A stretch of 64,000 nt of DNA from Viola odorata (Eukaryota; Streptophyta; Magnoliopsida; Malpighiales; Violaceae): assembly GCA_963691705.1 (NCBI GenBank), contig OY829542.1, forward strand, positions 23,546,579 through 23,610,578, in the 5' to 3' direction. This document shows positions 43,396 to 55,178 of this stretch, piece by piece (the stretch's first letter is position 1; each line of letters begins with the position of its first letter). The notes beneath the pieces were generated by a model. The model was not told the DNA's origin. It saw nothing but the letters and a program-made list of their open reading frames with translations, and did not search any database. A program made the position numbers and the translations under genes.

Positions 43396-44290
43396 TTATG
43401 TGTTTAGTGGTTCCTGTATCTAACCACCAAGTGTTCTTAGCCACAGAAACAAGAAGAGATTTTGTACTAACAAGAGACAATGACATACCTTTCTTTTCAC
43501 GCCAAGCCATATACTTAGCGCAGTCCTTCTTTAAGTGGCCTGCTTTCTTTGCAGAAGAAACATTGTGGTCCCTTATGCTCAGTATCTGAGCCCTCATGCT
43601 TCTTCTGAGAACCAAACCCTGCAGTCTCTTTACCTTTCCTCTTCTTAAAATCAGATGAAGAGGTTGTAGCTAGATGAGCACTATCCAGTTGAGAGTGTCT
43701 CAACCTTTCCTGTTCCTGAACCAGATGAACAGTCAGCTGATCAATTGTTCACTTATTTTCCTGACAATTGTTGGAAGTGAAGCCAGCACACGATGTACCA
43801 AATAGTCATTTGGTAACCCAACTTTAAGTGCCTTCAACTTCTCAGCTAGGTTGATGATCTCCTGGACATACTCCCATATGTCGCTATCCCCTCTGTACTT
43901 TATGGTCGAAAATTTACGAATAGTATCGCTAATTTTGGCCTTCTCTGTATGGATATAGCGACGAGCCAAGATCTCTAGGATCTTGCTGGCACTAGCTTCC
44001 TTATCCAGTGAACTCTGTATGGACATAGGGACAACACTGAGTATGACCAAACGGCAAGCTCTGTTTGATTGTTGCCAGTCCTCGAAAGCCTGGAGGTCCT
44101 TATCAGAACTTTCGAGGTCTAGTTCCTCAGGGCAATCCTTATAGAGCGCCAGATCCTTATTCATACAGCACAATGTTGTCTCTACTTTTCTCTTCCATAA
44201 CTTGAAGTTACTGAAAGACAAAACAGTGATACACTGTTCAAATTGGCAGATACCGAGCTTGCTGAGTTCATATCCGAAAGAACACAACAC
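43396..44290 (-). pseudogene. Copia gag and protease, frameshifted
   Basis: Gag (44290-43733) is of the UBN2 type (LSFSNFKLWKRKVE, SIQSSLDKEASASKILEIL, LKALKVGLPNDYLVHRVLASLP). After a stop the knuckle CFFCK..GHLKKDCAKY is split between two frames at about 43560. The protease active site reads [12 protein letters not shown] just before the integrase ORF. Confidence 0.8.
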
Positions 44291-45675
44291 TTAATCAGCT
44301 CACTTTAATAAAAATATGAAAGTAGTAAACTTAATGAATAACACATTGACTAAATCAAAAGATTAATTATATGACATTGTGTTCAGTCTTTTGACCAATA
44401 ACACAACTCACAATTAATTAACCTGTCATAGTGTGAATTTTATAGCTTGAATTTGCCAATTATTTAATGTTCCTTTTGGTCGATCAAACAATCGCATAAA
44501 TCTCTTAATAGCTATAAATCTTGAATTCATCACTATCGTGTTTATAATTTCTGCCAAATAGTCATCTTCCTTTTGGCCGATAACTATCCGCATGAAATTA
44601 TTAACACCACACTTGAAATGTCTAACTCGGTAATATCCGCAGCAGAGGTCACTTTTGTGACTTTACTACTTTTATTAATCGAGTTAGACAAAACAAGCTA
44701 AGCTTAAAAGCTTCCTTAGTGTTATTCTGCATTCCTTTATATAAATCAATTATTTGAACCCGATGAACATCTCAAACCTTATGATGTTCATGTTCAAATA
44801 ATCGAAGCAACTTTAAGTCCGGCAACCCGAACCAGTACTGATAATTGCAAAAATAATTAAATATGCAATTAATTAGCAATTTAACCAAAAATTGCACCAG
44901 TAGTAACTTAAGCCACAACAGATTTAAGCAATTGGCAAATAAATACGAGCCAAGCCAATCAAGCCAAATAAGCTAAATCAATTAAATCAAATCCATCATG
45001 TATGCGCAGTGAAATATTAAATGGGCTAAAGAATTAAATAAATGGGCTTGGGCCAAAACAAAAACTAACTCCTTCCTTCCCTTTAATTTCCTGATGGGCC
45101 AGGAGTTAGAATTCAGCCCACTACTTAATTGGCCCACTACAAGACCAAGACAGAATCAATTGTCTTCAACCTCCAAAGCCGATGCCACCACCGGCACGCC
45201 CAGCAGTCCGCAACCGGACACGAAACCCAAAGCCCGGAATTACATACAATTAATGAAATCAAGCAGCTGATTCAAGCAAATCCGGATTAATTAAATAGGC
45301 AAGTAGAAAGCCGGAATTAATTAGAGCCGGGACTAAGTGATTCCAGAATCACAAATTCCCAAAATTGCATAGTGACGGAATTCAAACAATTGAGCAACCT
45401 CAATCAATTAATTAATTCCCATAATCAAACGGAACTCAAGCAAGCAATTCCATCAATTGCAATTTATTGTTAATAATTGGATTAACAATTAATTACAATC
45501 CTGAAAATCAATTCCATAAATCAATTGATCAATTAATCAATTAATAACAATCAACTCCCAATTTTGCAGAATTAGGGATATTAAATTAAAACCCCAATTT
45601 TGCAATCAATCAATCCAACACAAAATCATGGCTGTAATTCATGCAAAATCAAAATTGATTGGCTCCGCTACCAAT
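44291..45675 (-). other. Leader and primer binding site of the copia element
   Basis: A 1.4-kb non-coding leader. The PBS at 45661-45673 reads TGGTAGCGGAGCC on the minus strand, two differences from the initiator tRNA-Met complement, and lies two bases inside the 5' LTR. No ORF is seen. Confidence 0.7.
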
Positions 45676-46167
45676 TGTTAGAACCAACGGATATTCACTG
45701 CTGTTCTCAACCTTATGAACAACAGTGAAGGAACAAATCAATTCGATTAATACATGAATCAATTAACGGAATGCGGAAGCGTACCTGATGATGATGCCAT
45801 GATCTTGAAGAAATCCGGGAACAAAGGTCTTCTGGTGGATTGTTGCCTTAGGGCTGAATGGGGAGCCGTCGTTCTCTGTCTTTTCTGATAACGCTCTGTT
45901 GTTTTTCTTTTTAGAAAGAAAACCTAATTTTTTCCTTATGCGTTAAAACAGAAGAACTTTTCCTTATATATGGCAACTTCCACCAAGGACCAAATCCCAA
46001 TTATATTTAACTTATGTTAATTACAAATTGACCCATCAACAATTGTAATTAACCTGGGACTCTACACAAATACTGAATGTGCCCCCATATTGTATTAATT
46101 AGAAGATTGGACCCCTAAACTTTATTAGATCATCAATTTGGTCCAATTAACTTTATGTTAACAATAT
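45676..46167 (-). repeat. 5' LTR of the copia element, truncated
   Basis: It matches 39510-40001. The homology stops at ACAATAT (46167), where the Tat LTR begins. The remaining 94 bp of the LTR are not found after the Tat element. Confidence 0.9.
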
Positions 46168-46302
46168 TGATAACAATCAAGACAGCCCTGACGGTGCTAC
46201 CACGCTTGTGGCTCCCACCAGGACGATTTCCCATAAGACCCGTAAGATATCTCCATATCGCCAGAGAATCAGAGAAGAATTCCTAGGATGGTCGACATCA
46301 GC

Positions 46303-46324
46303 GGGGGGGGGGGGGGGGGGGGGG
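46303..46324 (+). repeat. 22-nt G homopolymer in the Tat LTR
   Basis: An uninterrupted run of 22 G in the U3 part of the LTR, a likely site of length error in sequencing or assembly. Confidence 0.9.
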
Positions 46325-46703
46325 ACTCACGCGACTGTATACGCAAGGCACCATCCCATCCTAGGGACCCACGAGCTTATCGCTCTCGGCAGCCCGTATG
46401 ATATCGCTATGACGTCATCTGTCGCTATCGCCTGTGACGTCACCATCGGACATCGCCTGGATTGTTATCACCAGGTATCGCCAAACAGGCCTATAAATAC
46501 CCCTTCTTTTCAGATCTGAAGGTAAGATCGAGATCACTAAGACGAACCTCTGCTATTTTTGAAACCCGAACTGACTTAAGCATCGGAGTGTCTACGCCGG
46601 AGCCCCCTCTCCGGCGCTTTGCAGGTACATTCGACGTCAACAGCCATCGTTCCGATCAGGCACGACTCCGAATCTAACAAGATCAACGTAGAATCTTATC
46701 AAA

Positions 46704-46721
46704 TGGTGCTTTCATTGAGAG
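46704..46721 (+). other. Putative primer binding site of the Tat element
   Basis: TGGTGCTTTCATTGAGAG, two bases after the LTR end TCTTATCA. It starts with TGG as a tRNA complement should. I cannot name the tRNA with certainty. Confidence 0.55.
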
Positions 46722-46786
46722 CTTTGGTGTATTAAGTGAGCGCCCTTAATAGCCAAGCTCCGTCTAGTTGGAAGATTGGAACGGTC

Positions 46787-48466
46787 ATGATCACAGGATC
46801 GGAGCCAATCCGATCATCATCATCCTCTAATATCCCTTTCTCAATCCGCAGACGGTTATTCCCTTTCGCTACTGTTGATCTCTCTATGACTACACAACCA
46901 ACTATTTCGGGATCTCTGGACCTCTCGGTTGGAATTGCTGGGGGACCGGCCTCCTCACAGACGGACATCTTGTCATCTCAGATAGCGGGATCAGATTTCT
47001 CCACTCCTCTTTCTGGGGGATCTGTGCTCAACCATGAACATCCTTTTGCAATGGAAATGGTGGCCCTTCGTTCTCGGCTGGAATATTTGACTGAAATGGC
47101 TGCAAGAGTCACGCCTGGTGCTTCTGGATCTAGTTTTCCCCCTCGTGTCATGTTTACACCGTCTATTGTCGCTGATCGACCTATATCACCGTTGTTTCCA
47201 GAAAACCTCCAGATGCCTTTATCCGCGGGAAATCCACCGATTAGTGCTGAGCAGTTTACTCAAGGAAGAGTAGAGGCTTACGTACCGCAAATGCCGCAAG
47301 GTCTCCTCCTACAAGGAGACAAGCAGCTTGTGGGGGTTAGGAACCGGTGGGACGGACGGAGGGAAGGAGCCAACAGAAGTCTGTCTCCCGAGTACAGTGA
47401 AAGATCCAGTAGTCGAAGGTATCGAAGTCGTTCGCACAGGAGCCGCAGTCGATCTCCTAGACGACATCCTACGCCAGAACCACGAAATAGGGGGCGTCAG
47501 GACGAAACGTCTCCTCCGCGTCAGGCGCGTGAAATTCTTGATGATACATCGGGCCACCCATTTAGCCGTCATATAAGGCGTCACAGGGTCAGTCGGCGTG
47601 TGAAGCTTCCCACTGATGTTTATGATGGCACCAAGGATCCCATCTCGCACATTAATAAGGTGAAGGATTTTGTTCAGTTTCAGACTCACAGTGATGTGGC
47701 GTTATGCCAAATATTCGTTATGACATTATCGGGTGTGGCGCGTCTCTGGTTTGAGGGTCTCGCTGGTGGATCCATTAATAATTTCTCACAGTTAGAATCT
47801 AAATTCTGGAGCAGATTTAGCACGGCAATTCCAATCAGGAAATCTGCCGCCGCGTTATTTGACATACAACGAATGCCTCAAGAAACCTTAAAGGAATTTC
47901 TTAGGCGCTTCGATTTGGAAATGTCCTTAACGCCGGGCGTTACCATTGATTTTGCTATAGAAGCTCTGAAAAGGAACTGCCGCCATGGAAAGCTGAAAGA
48001 CGCGCTCATGGTGGATCCTCCAGTGACTTTAGATGCGTTGAGGCTTAAAGCCCACAATTACGCAAAAATAGAAGAGGAAGAAAATAGAGATAAGACGTAT
48101 AACACGTCGCATGGGACATCTCAAATTATTACTGCTCCCGCGAAGCTGCAACCTGACGACCATTTTCTCGACGATTACGCCAGGAGGAAGGACCATATCC
48201 CCAAGGCCTCCAACAAACAGAAGGGTCATTTTTCGAAGGGAAAAACCGGTGGTTCCCCCTCTCGACGTCACGGGGATTCTTATAAAAATCGCACATATGA
48301 CCCAGATTTCCCTTCTCTTAACGTGCCAAGGGCAGAGATTTTAGCGATAGCGGAACAACAAAATCTTCCTATCCGCTACCCCGCGCCTACAAAACCAGGA
48401 GTGCTTCTAGGGAGAAGGGAAAATGCTTATTGTAAATTCCACAAAGCCAGGGGCCATTCCACATAA
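46787..48466 (+). pseudogene. Gag of the Tat element, nonsense-terminated in the zinc knuckle
   Basis: The first ATG in frame is 46787. A Ser/Pro-rich and then an RS-rich basic N-terminal region lead into the capsid domain (YDGTKDPISHINKVKDF, ARLWFEGLAGGSI, FSQLESKFWSRFS, ETLKEFLRRFD) at about 48% of the length. The knuckle YCKFHKARGHST is cut by TAA at 48464-48466. The same frame continues directly as ACRELRSAIERL and into pol, so one codon separates the two ORFs. Confidence 0.82.
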
Positions 48467-51400
48467 GCGTGCAGAGAGTTAAGATCGGCGATAGAACGCT
48501 TGGTAGAAGAAGGATATTTGGGGGAATTTGCTACCCAAATAAGAGAAGATGCCAGAAATAATCTTATGAAAAGGACAGTAGACGAACCACCAGTTCCTCC
48601 ACGCATTCCGCAAAAAGATGATGCTCCCAGAGGCAAAGATAGGGAAACTCTCGCAGTTGATGACAAATATATTCCTATGATTAACATTATTGCGGGAGGA
48701 ACCCCTTATATGGACGAATCAGAGCAATTGGCAGCCGCGAAAAGAGATAAACGCACACGTGATGGCATTACGAAAAAAGGAGATGCGATAGGCATATTGG
48801 ATCGAATGGTATTATCCTTTTACAAAGAGGACAAGAAAGGCGTCGTCTATCTGCACAATGATGCATTGGTGGTTACACCCGTCATCGCCAGTCATGGAAT
48901 CAGAAGAACTCTTATCGATAATGGGAGTGCGGTGAACCTCTTTTCGCTGGAAACTTACAATCTCATGAAACGGCCTGACAATGAATTAACACCGAGCAAA
49001 CGGCCTATAGTCGGCGTTGATGGGGTTCCAATCCCTGTCACGGGGGTAATTACTTTGCCCATATATTTCCGAGAAGACACTTACAAGCGATTAGAGAACC
49101 TGTTGTTCCTTGTCGTGGATCTGAATTTGCCTTACAATGTCGTGCTCGGACGACCTTTCCTCAACCGCTTTGGAGCGGTGATATCTCAGAAGCATCTAAA
49201 GATGAAATACCCCTCCTGGGATGGGGTAGTATTGGTAAAAGGTGATCAAAAGCTGGCGGCGGAATGCTACTCGCTCATGACTCAAAGAAGTTGCGATAGA
49301 TACGTATGCATAACAGCGGATCCCTATGAGCAGAGTGATGAGAAGCGTGCTCAACCTCTAGACAAAATGGTACCCATTCCGGCAATTGGTATAGAGGAAG
49401 CAAGTTTCCTGATCAGTGAAAAACTCAGCCTAGCGGAAAACCTTCAGCTGGCCCAGCTGTTGAACAAATGTCAAGGAGATTTCGCGTGGAAACCCTCCGA
49501 TATGCCAGGTATATCGCGGGAAATAGCCGAACATCGTCTCAATGTGAACCCAGATGCCAGGCTGGTACAGCAAAAGCGACGCGCGTTCTCTAATGAAAAG
49601 GCGTTAGCTGTAGATAGGGAAGTAGCAAAGCTCCTTGACGCAGGGTTTATCTGCGAAGTTCAATATCCCACCTGGCTAGCGAACCCTGTCCTTGTTCCTA
49701 AGCCCAATGGGGATTGGCGCATGTGCATCGACTTCACAGATTTAAATGATGCCTGCCCTAAGGATTGTTACCCGCTTCCTCGCATAGATCAGTTAGTTGA
49801 TCAGACCGCAGGATACGCTTATCTAAGCTCATTGGACGCCAACTCGGGATATCATCAGATTCCCATGGCCCGGGAAGATGAAGAAAAGACTGCGTTTCTC
49901 ACTCCAAAGGCCACCTATTGTTATACGGCGATGCCGTTCGGGCTGAAGAACGCCGGGGCTACGTTCCAACGTATGGCCAATAAGATATTCGAAGAACAAA
50001 TAGGGAGGAATGTGGAAGCATACGTTGCTGATATTTTGGTGAAGAGCGCGAGCTTTCAAGATCACCTACGAGACTTAAAAGAAGTCTTTGACGTGATGAA
50101 AAAGTATCGCATGAAGCTAAATCCCCGAAAATGCATGTTTGCATTTCAGACAGAAAAATTCTTGGGCTACGTGGTCAGCCGAAAAGGCATCCTGCCTAAT
50201 CCTTCAAAGGTTAAGGTCATACAGGACATGATATCACCAAGAACCATCAAGGAGGTGCAAAGGTTAACAGGGCGGGTCATTGCCCTTGGACGATTCATTT
50301 CCAAGCAAGGAGAAAAGTGTCTCCCTTTTTTCAAAGTCATACGCAAGAAAGCCTCGTTCGGGTGGACCCCGGAATGTGAGGAAGCGTTTATCGGCCTAAA
50401 AGATTACCTATCGTCTGACTTACTATTGACGAGACCTGAAGTAGGCGATACTTTGTATTTGTATCTTGGCGCTGCGGATGAAGTGGTCAGTGCCGTCCTC
50501 GTCCGCGACGATAACCACTCTCATCGCCCGGTCTATTTTGTGAGCCACGTCCTGAAGGATGCGGAGTTGCGATACGCCCGAATTGAAAAGATAGCGTTCG
50601 CTCTTGTACAAGTTACCCGCAAAATGGATCGATATTTTCAGTCCTATTCCGTCATCGTGCTCACGGACCAGCCTCTGAAAAGAATATTTCGAAAGCCTGA
50701 ATCTTCCGGAAGAATGTTGATTTGGGCACTTGAACTAGAGCAATATGGATTGAGATATCAGTCTCGACCGTCCGTAAAAGCTCAGATCCTGGCTGATTTT
50801 ATAGCGGAATGTACCTTTACAGAGGATCCTTTGGATGGCGTACCTGAAGCGGAATGGGGCGACATGGATCTCCCATTCCCGGAAACCTACACGGACCTCT
50901 GGATCGTCCATGTGGATGGGGCTAAAAACCAAGAGCTGGCCGGAGCTGGAATTTTTATAAATGGATCGCACGATATGCAAATACGATACGCCATTCGAAT
51001 CCTACAGCCGTTATCTAATAACGCGGCAGAATATGAGGCGTTGCTAGCCGGGCTCAGAATAGGGAAAGGACTTTCCTCTAAAGGGAGGCACGATACTGAA
51101 AGAACAGGAGACCTGCGTCTACAAATCTGTGGTGATTCCAAGTTAATAATTGACCAGGTCTTGGGGCATTCTCAGGCCCGAGAACCCATTATGATTCAAT
51201 ATCTCGCCAGAGTAAAGCGAGAATTGTTGGAAATAAAGAAGGAAGGCATGCAGGTCAGCTTCGAGCATATCCCCAGGGAGGAAAATGCTGAAGCCGACAA
51301 TCTAGCTAAAATGGCTGCGAATCCGGAAGCGTCCATACCTAAAGGTGTATACTATCGAGAGTTATCGGTACCATCCTTCATGGAAGAGCAAGCATCTTTA

Positions 51401-52015
51401 TGCATGGAGGAACACGAAAGCGACTGGCGAATTCCCGTAATCAAATACTTGAAACACGAGGAACTGCCTCAGGATACCGCTGAAAAGAAGAAGGTACTGA
51501 GACAGGCAGCTCGTTGTACATACTATGACGGGGATCTAATCCGAAGGTGTTTTTCTCACCCTGCCGCTAAATGCATAACTGAGCAAGAAGGTCTTCACAC
51601 CTTGCGCGAAATCCATGAAGGGGTATGTGGTATGCATGTGTCAGGCGGTACCCTGGCAGCCCAGGTCTTTCGATCCGGATTCTACTGGCCCACCATCCGA
51701 AGAGATTGCCACAATTATGTGCAAACCTACCCTAAGTGCCAGGAGCTTGCCAAGATTCCTCGGCGGCCTGCCACTGAAATATCTGAAATTATCGCCTCTT
51801 GTCCTTTTGCTAAATGGGGGATCGATATCCTAGGCCCATTCCCAAAGGCAAGGTCTCAATTGAAATTTGTGATAGTGGCGGTAGACTATTTCACTAAGTG
51901 GGAGGAAGCTGAAGCGGTCGCCACAATCACAGCAGAAAAAACTTGGCGTTTTTTCAAACATCAAGTTATCATGAGGTTTGGCGTACCTCGTGTCCTTGTT
52001 AGCGATAACGGAACG
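48467..52015 (+). pseudogene. Pol of the Tat element: protease, RT, two RNase H domains, integrase (truncated)
   Basis: The frame continues open from the gag stop. Protease has LIDNGSAVNLF and VVLGRPFLNRFG. RT has NGDWRMCIDFTDLN, YHQIPMAREDE and MPFGLKNAGATFQ, but the catalytic box reads YVADIL where YVDD is expected (GCT for GAT near 50027), so RT should be dead. A degenerate RNase H (LYLGAADEVVSAVL) is followed by the archaeal-type RNase H (HVDGA, NNAAEYEALLAGL, ICGDSKLIIDQV, EADNLAKMA). The integrase finger has Tyr for the third zinc ligand (TYPKCQ). The core has WGIDILGPFP and SDNGT, where homology ends; the reading frame to 52147 beyond that is foreign. Confidence 0.88.
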
Positions 52016-52639
52016 CTGGCCCGCCTTTTTTATATGAGTGTGCTGCCGTTGATATTTCCACCACCAGTCCTCTTTCCAGAAGGTGTGGATGGTTCAGCAT
52101 CCTCATCACAAAATTTTCTGGTTGTCGATAGTGTACCAACCCCTTAAGGGCCGAAACTGGTACCATGGTAGTGTGCGTGAACCACATGCATATTTTTATT
52201 GCTTTTAAACAGTTAAAAAAAGAGAGAAAAATATCAGTTGTGAAAGGCAAGGAAAAAAGGAAAGGAAAAGAAATGAAAAATTCTAGGAGTTGTTGTGCCA
52301 AAAAAGACCAAAAGCAAAGCTTAGAAAAAAATTATGCAATGCAAGAAAAGCAAAGAAAAAAAATGGCAGGGGCCAAAGGCCAATGAAAATTGACTGAATA
52401 ATAGTAAGTTTTGCTATGGCTATATGAGGTATTAGAATTAGGCTTTCTTGAGTTGAATGCGCAAATGTATGAGAGTCAACAGTTATATATGTTCAAGGTT
52501 TAATGGCTAGACAAATTAAATTATGATAAAATGTTTTATTCCCTCAATCATGACTACTTGAATGTCTAGCTAGATGTCAAGGTACTATTTGGATGCGAGA
52601 TGTTTAGGGTATTGATTGGTCATTGATAGTCTAGCATGG
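52016..52639. other. Unassigned 624 bp between the Tat fragment and the Athila LTR
   Basis: The left half has no match to anything else in the window. The right half, from about 52210, is A-rich (AAAAGAAAAGG, GAAAAAAATGGCAGG), like the 3' untranslated part of Athila-type elements. It is probably a remnant of another element that replaced the Tat 3' end. Confidence 0.3.
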
Positions 52640-54106
52640 TGATTGACGCTTTATTCCATGTGTTTTTACCACTGTAAAGCTCCCTTTTTGTGGCAGAAAC
52701 AATCCTTTCGACGTCAATTTGGGTTCTTTTGAGTAATCTTGGGCAAGACTGGTTTTTGGAAGAAACGGGTGTTGGAACGAAAGATTGGCAATCTTAGCCG
52801 CGTGTCTTGGCTAAGATTGTAGGATAGAGGCGTGCACACCATGGACTCAAGGAAGCAAGATCAGATCAGAAGACCAGTTGGCGATTACATCCACTTGAGG
52901 AAATCTTTGATGTAATCTTGTTTGAACAAACAAAAACACTTAGTTATTATCTTTTTATTATGTTCGATTTAGAATTCAAACAATTGGGATTTCTATCCCT
53001 ACTTTTTAGTTAATTTGAATTGAGGAGTTTGGAAAGAAACGTGATTGGCAGGGACTCTAACCTTGATAAAGGTTAGGGAAGGCTGTCAATAACGGTATCT
53101 TCCATTCTCCCCTCTTCTGGTTTTGTAAACATTTCGGCTGTGATTTTCCTTGAAGGATATCGCATTTTTAAATTAAATTGATGTTCTTGAATTGTTTCCC
53201 TTTTTCTTTGATTATGATATCTAGTAGCTAAACACCTAGTTCTTGGTAAGGGTTGAGTGAGCATACTTGTAAACCGTGAGACTATCGGTCTTAATTATCC
53301 TATCATTCGTATTCAATTCAAGTTCTGTTTTAACAAACCGGTTCCCGTCTAGGCTAAGACTTGATCGATCTTAGCCAAGACGACGAATTTGCAGTCAGTC
53401 ACTGAGGGGACGAGCGAAACTGAAGTGACGAAGTAGACGGCTAACCTCACGCGGGTTAGTGAATTTGAATCGATATAGGCCTAACCAGATTGATGACCTA
53501 GGGCTCCGAGTTGGGAGTAGCTTGGCCTAGACTCTGTCTTTCCCCACGCCATTGAGAAAACGCATGTGCCTCAAGCCAGCAGCCAATTTGATAAACCCTT
53601 TAGCCAGCAAGTTGTCCACTGGCCAGAATCACTCGGAAATGGGGTACCCTCCAAGTGATTTGAATAGGAGGAAAGTAGGATTGGAAAGGGGTTCCTCCCA
53701 ATCTATAGCAGAGTTATGATAGAGAAGGAGAAAATATTTAGTCTATGATCGATTACACAAGTAAAGTGCTCACGAATTCGCCCTTACCAGGAATCTACCC
53801 CACGAAAGTTCCAACCAATCTCAACCAACAATCTTAGCTAAGATTCACTTCTGCTTAAGATTGTTTCCGATAAATTAGTTTTTGCTTATCCTTTTTAATG
53901 CTTTGTTTATCTTAACTGCAGAACAACAAACCCTCAACTCCAGTGACGAGGAAGTCGAGTCAAGACCGCGATACACCACCAAGATCTCTGTGAACGAACC
54001 TCTTATCGCAATCTACGAGTCCCTTGTGGACGAGTGATAAGTTGTATTCCTACCCCATTTTCTATATCTTTTTACAACTAAATTTGATGCCCTCGACACG
54101 CAATCA
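52640..54106 (+). repeat. 5' LTR of Athila A2
   Basis: A 1467-bp LTR, TGATTGACGC...CGCAATCA. It contains three exact copies of the palindrome TCTTRGCYAAGA (52805, 53369, 53832) and no ORF of note. Confidence 0.9.
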
Positions 54107-54111
54107 AATTT

Positions 54112-54131
54112 TGGCGCCGTTGCCGGGGATC
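54112..54131 (+). other. Primer binding site of Athila A2 (tRNA-Asp)
   Basis: TGGCGCCGTTGCCGGGGATC matches the complement of the 3' end of plant nuclear tRNA-Asp over 20 nt, typical of Athila elements. It is six bases or fewer from the LTR end. Confidence 0.92.
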
Positions 54132-54185
54132 TTCTAACGGTGTATTTCGTAGTTTTGTTTTTTTTATTTTTGTCTTTCGCAGTTG

Positions 54186-55178
54186 ATGACCAGGTCCTCG
54201 AAGGAAGAACTACTACCTTTGAATCTAGAACTCACAAGGACCGAAACCCAAATCAGAAAGAAATCTAAGAGGAAATTCGTTGGCAAATTTTTGGGAACAC
54301 AATCAGAAACTGATTCCAGCAGCAGTCTAGGCCAAGATCAGGGCCCAGCTGAGAATCCAATACCAAACATGGAAGAAAACCAGGAAGAACAGACGATGAG
54401 AGAAAGAAACAGAGGGGCAGAAAGAGTAACCTACTCTTGTATTAATCTGGCCCCTATGGCTAATGATTGGTCTATCAAGACGAACATCATAGCCAACTTA
54501 ACCAAGTTCCATGGCCACTCAAACGAGAATCCGTATAACCATTTGAGGAATCTCCATCTTCAATGTGATACCCTAAAACCTTTGGGAGTATCAATTGAGA
54601 GGGCTAAACTCAAAGCATTTCCATGGTCCCTCAAGGACTCGGCTAAGAATTGGTTCTATAGCATACCCCATAACACTATCACAACATGGGGAGATATGTC
54701 CGCTGCCTTTCTAAATAAGTATTGGAACGCAACTAAGGCAGGGGCAGCCAGAAAGGATTTAGTATCCGTTCAGCAGAGAGGAGGAGAAAGCTTGAGCGAC
54801 TACCATCAAAGGTTTAGGGATCTTCAAGACATTTGCCCTACCCATGGAGTGGCTGACCATCTCCTAATCCAATACTTCTATGATGGAATGTGTGTGAAGG
54901 ATAAGGATAGAGTAGATGCAGCCGCTGGAGGAGCACTTCAAGATCTTACACCAACAAGAGCCAAACTACTTCTCCAAACGATGGCTGATAATTGTCAAAA
55001 CAATGCCTCTTCTGAGAGAAATTCTACACCTTCTTCTTTGAATGCTATAAATGTAGAAAATAAACTTGATAAGATCACTAACATTTTGATGAATCTTTCT
55101 ACAGGTGCCACATCTCAGGTACAAACTACGGTAGCAGCAGCTAACTCTATGCTTTCTGTTTGCGGGATTTGCCAATAA
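54186..55178 (+). pseudogene. Gag of Athila A2, nonsense-terminated in the zinc knuckle
   Basis: It starts MTRSSKEELLPL at 54186, the same start as in A1. The capsid domain (NPYNHLRNLHLQCDTL, AKNWFYSIPHNTITTWGDM, FLNKYW, DYHQRFRDLQDICPTHG) covers about residues 115-245. The knuckle begins CGICQ and is cut by TAA at 55176-55178. The frame continues unchanged as LDHLTHSC. The older copy A1 has CAA (Gln) at this codon, so this is a C-to-T nonsense change. Confidence 0.88.

Larger units (their letters stand above)
39510..46167 (-). mobile_element. Ty1/copia retrotransposon with both LTRs, 5' LTR truncated
   Basis: The 3' LTR is 39510-40095 (586 bp) and the 5' LTR is 45676-46167 (492 bp, its outer part lost at the Tat insertion). 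The shared 492 bp differ at 13 sites (2.6%), 11 of them transitions. Gag, protease, integrase, RT and RNase H lie on the minus strand in copia order. Several frameshifts make it defective. Confidence 0.9.
46168..52015 (+). mobile_element. Tat-lineage Ty3/gypsy element, 3' truncated
   Basis: The 5' LTR is 46168-46701 (TGATAACAATC...TCTTATCA, CCTATAAATACC promoter at about 46490). Gag and pol are nearly continuous, and an extra RNase H domain follows the usual one, diagnostic of the Tat/Ogre clade. The element stops in integrase right after SDNGT (52015). There is no 3' LTR. Confidence 0.88.

Noticed and set aside
51999..52301. 100-codon minus-strand ORF at the end of the Tat fragment
   Set aside because: Low-complexity and hydrophobic, no recognisable domain, and it spans the joint between Tat and unassigned sequence.
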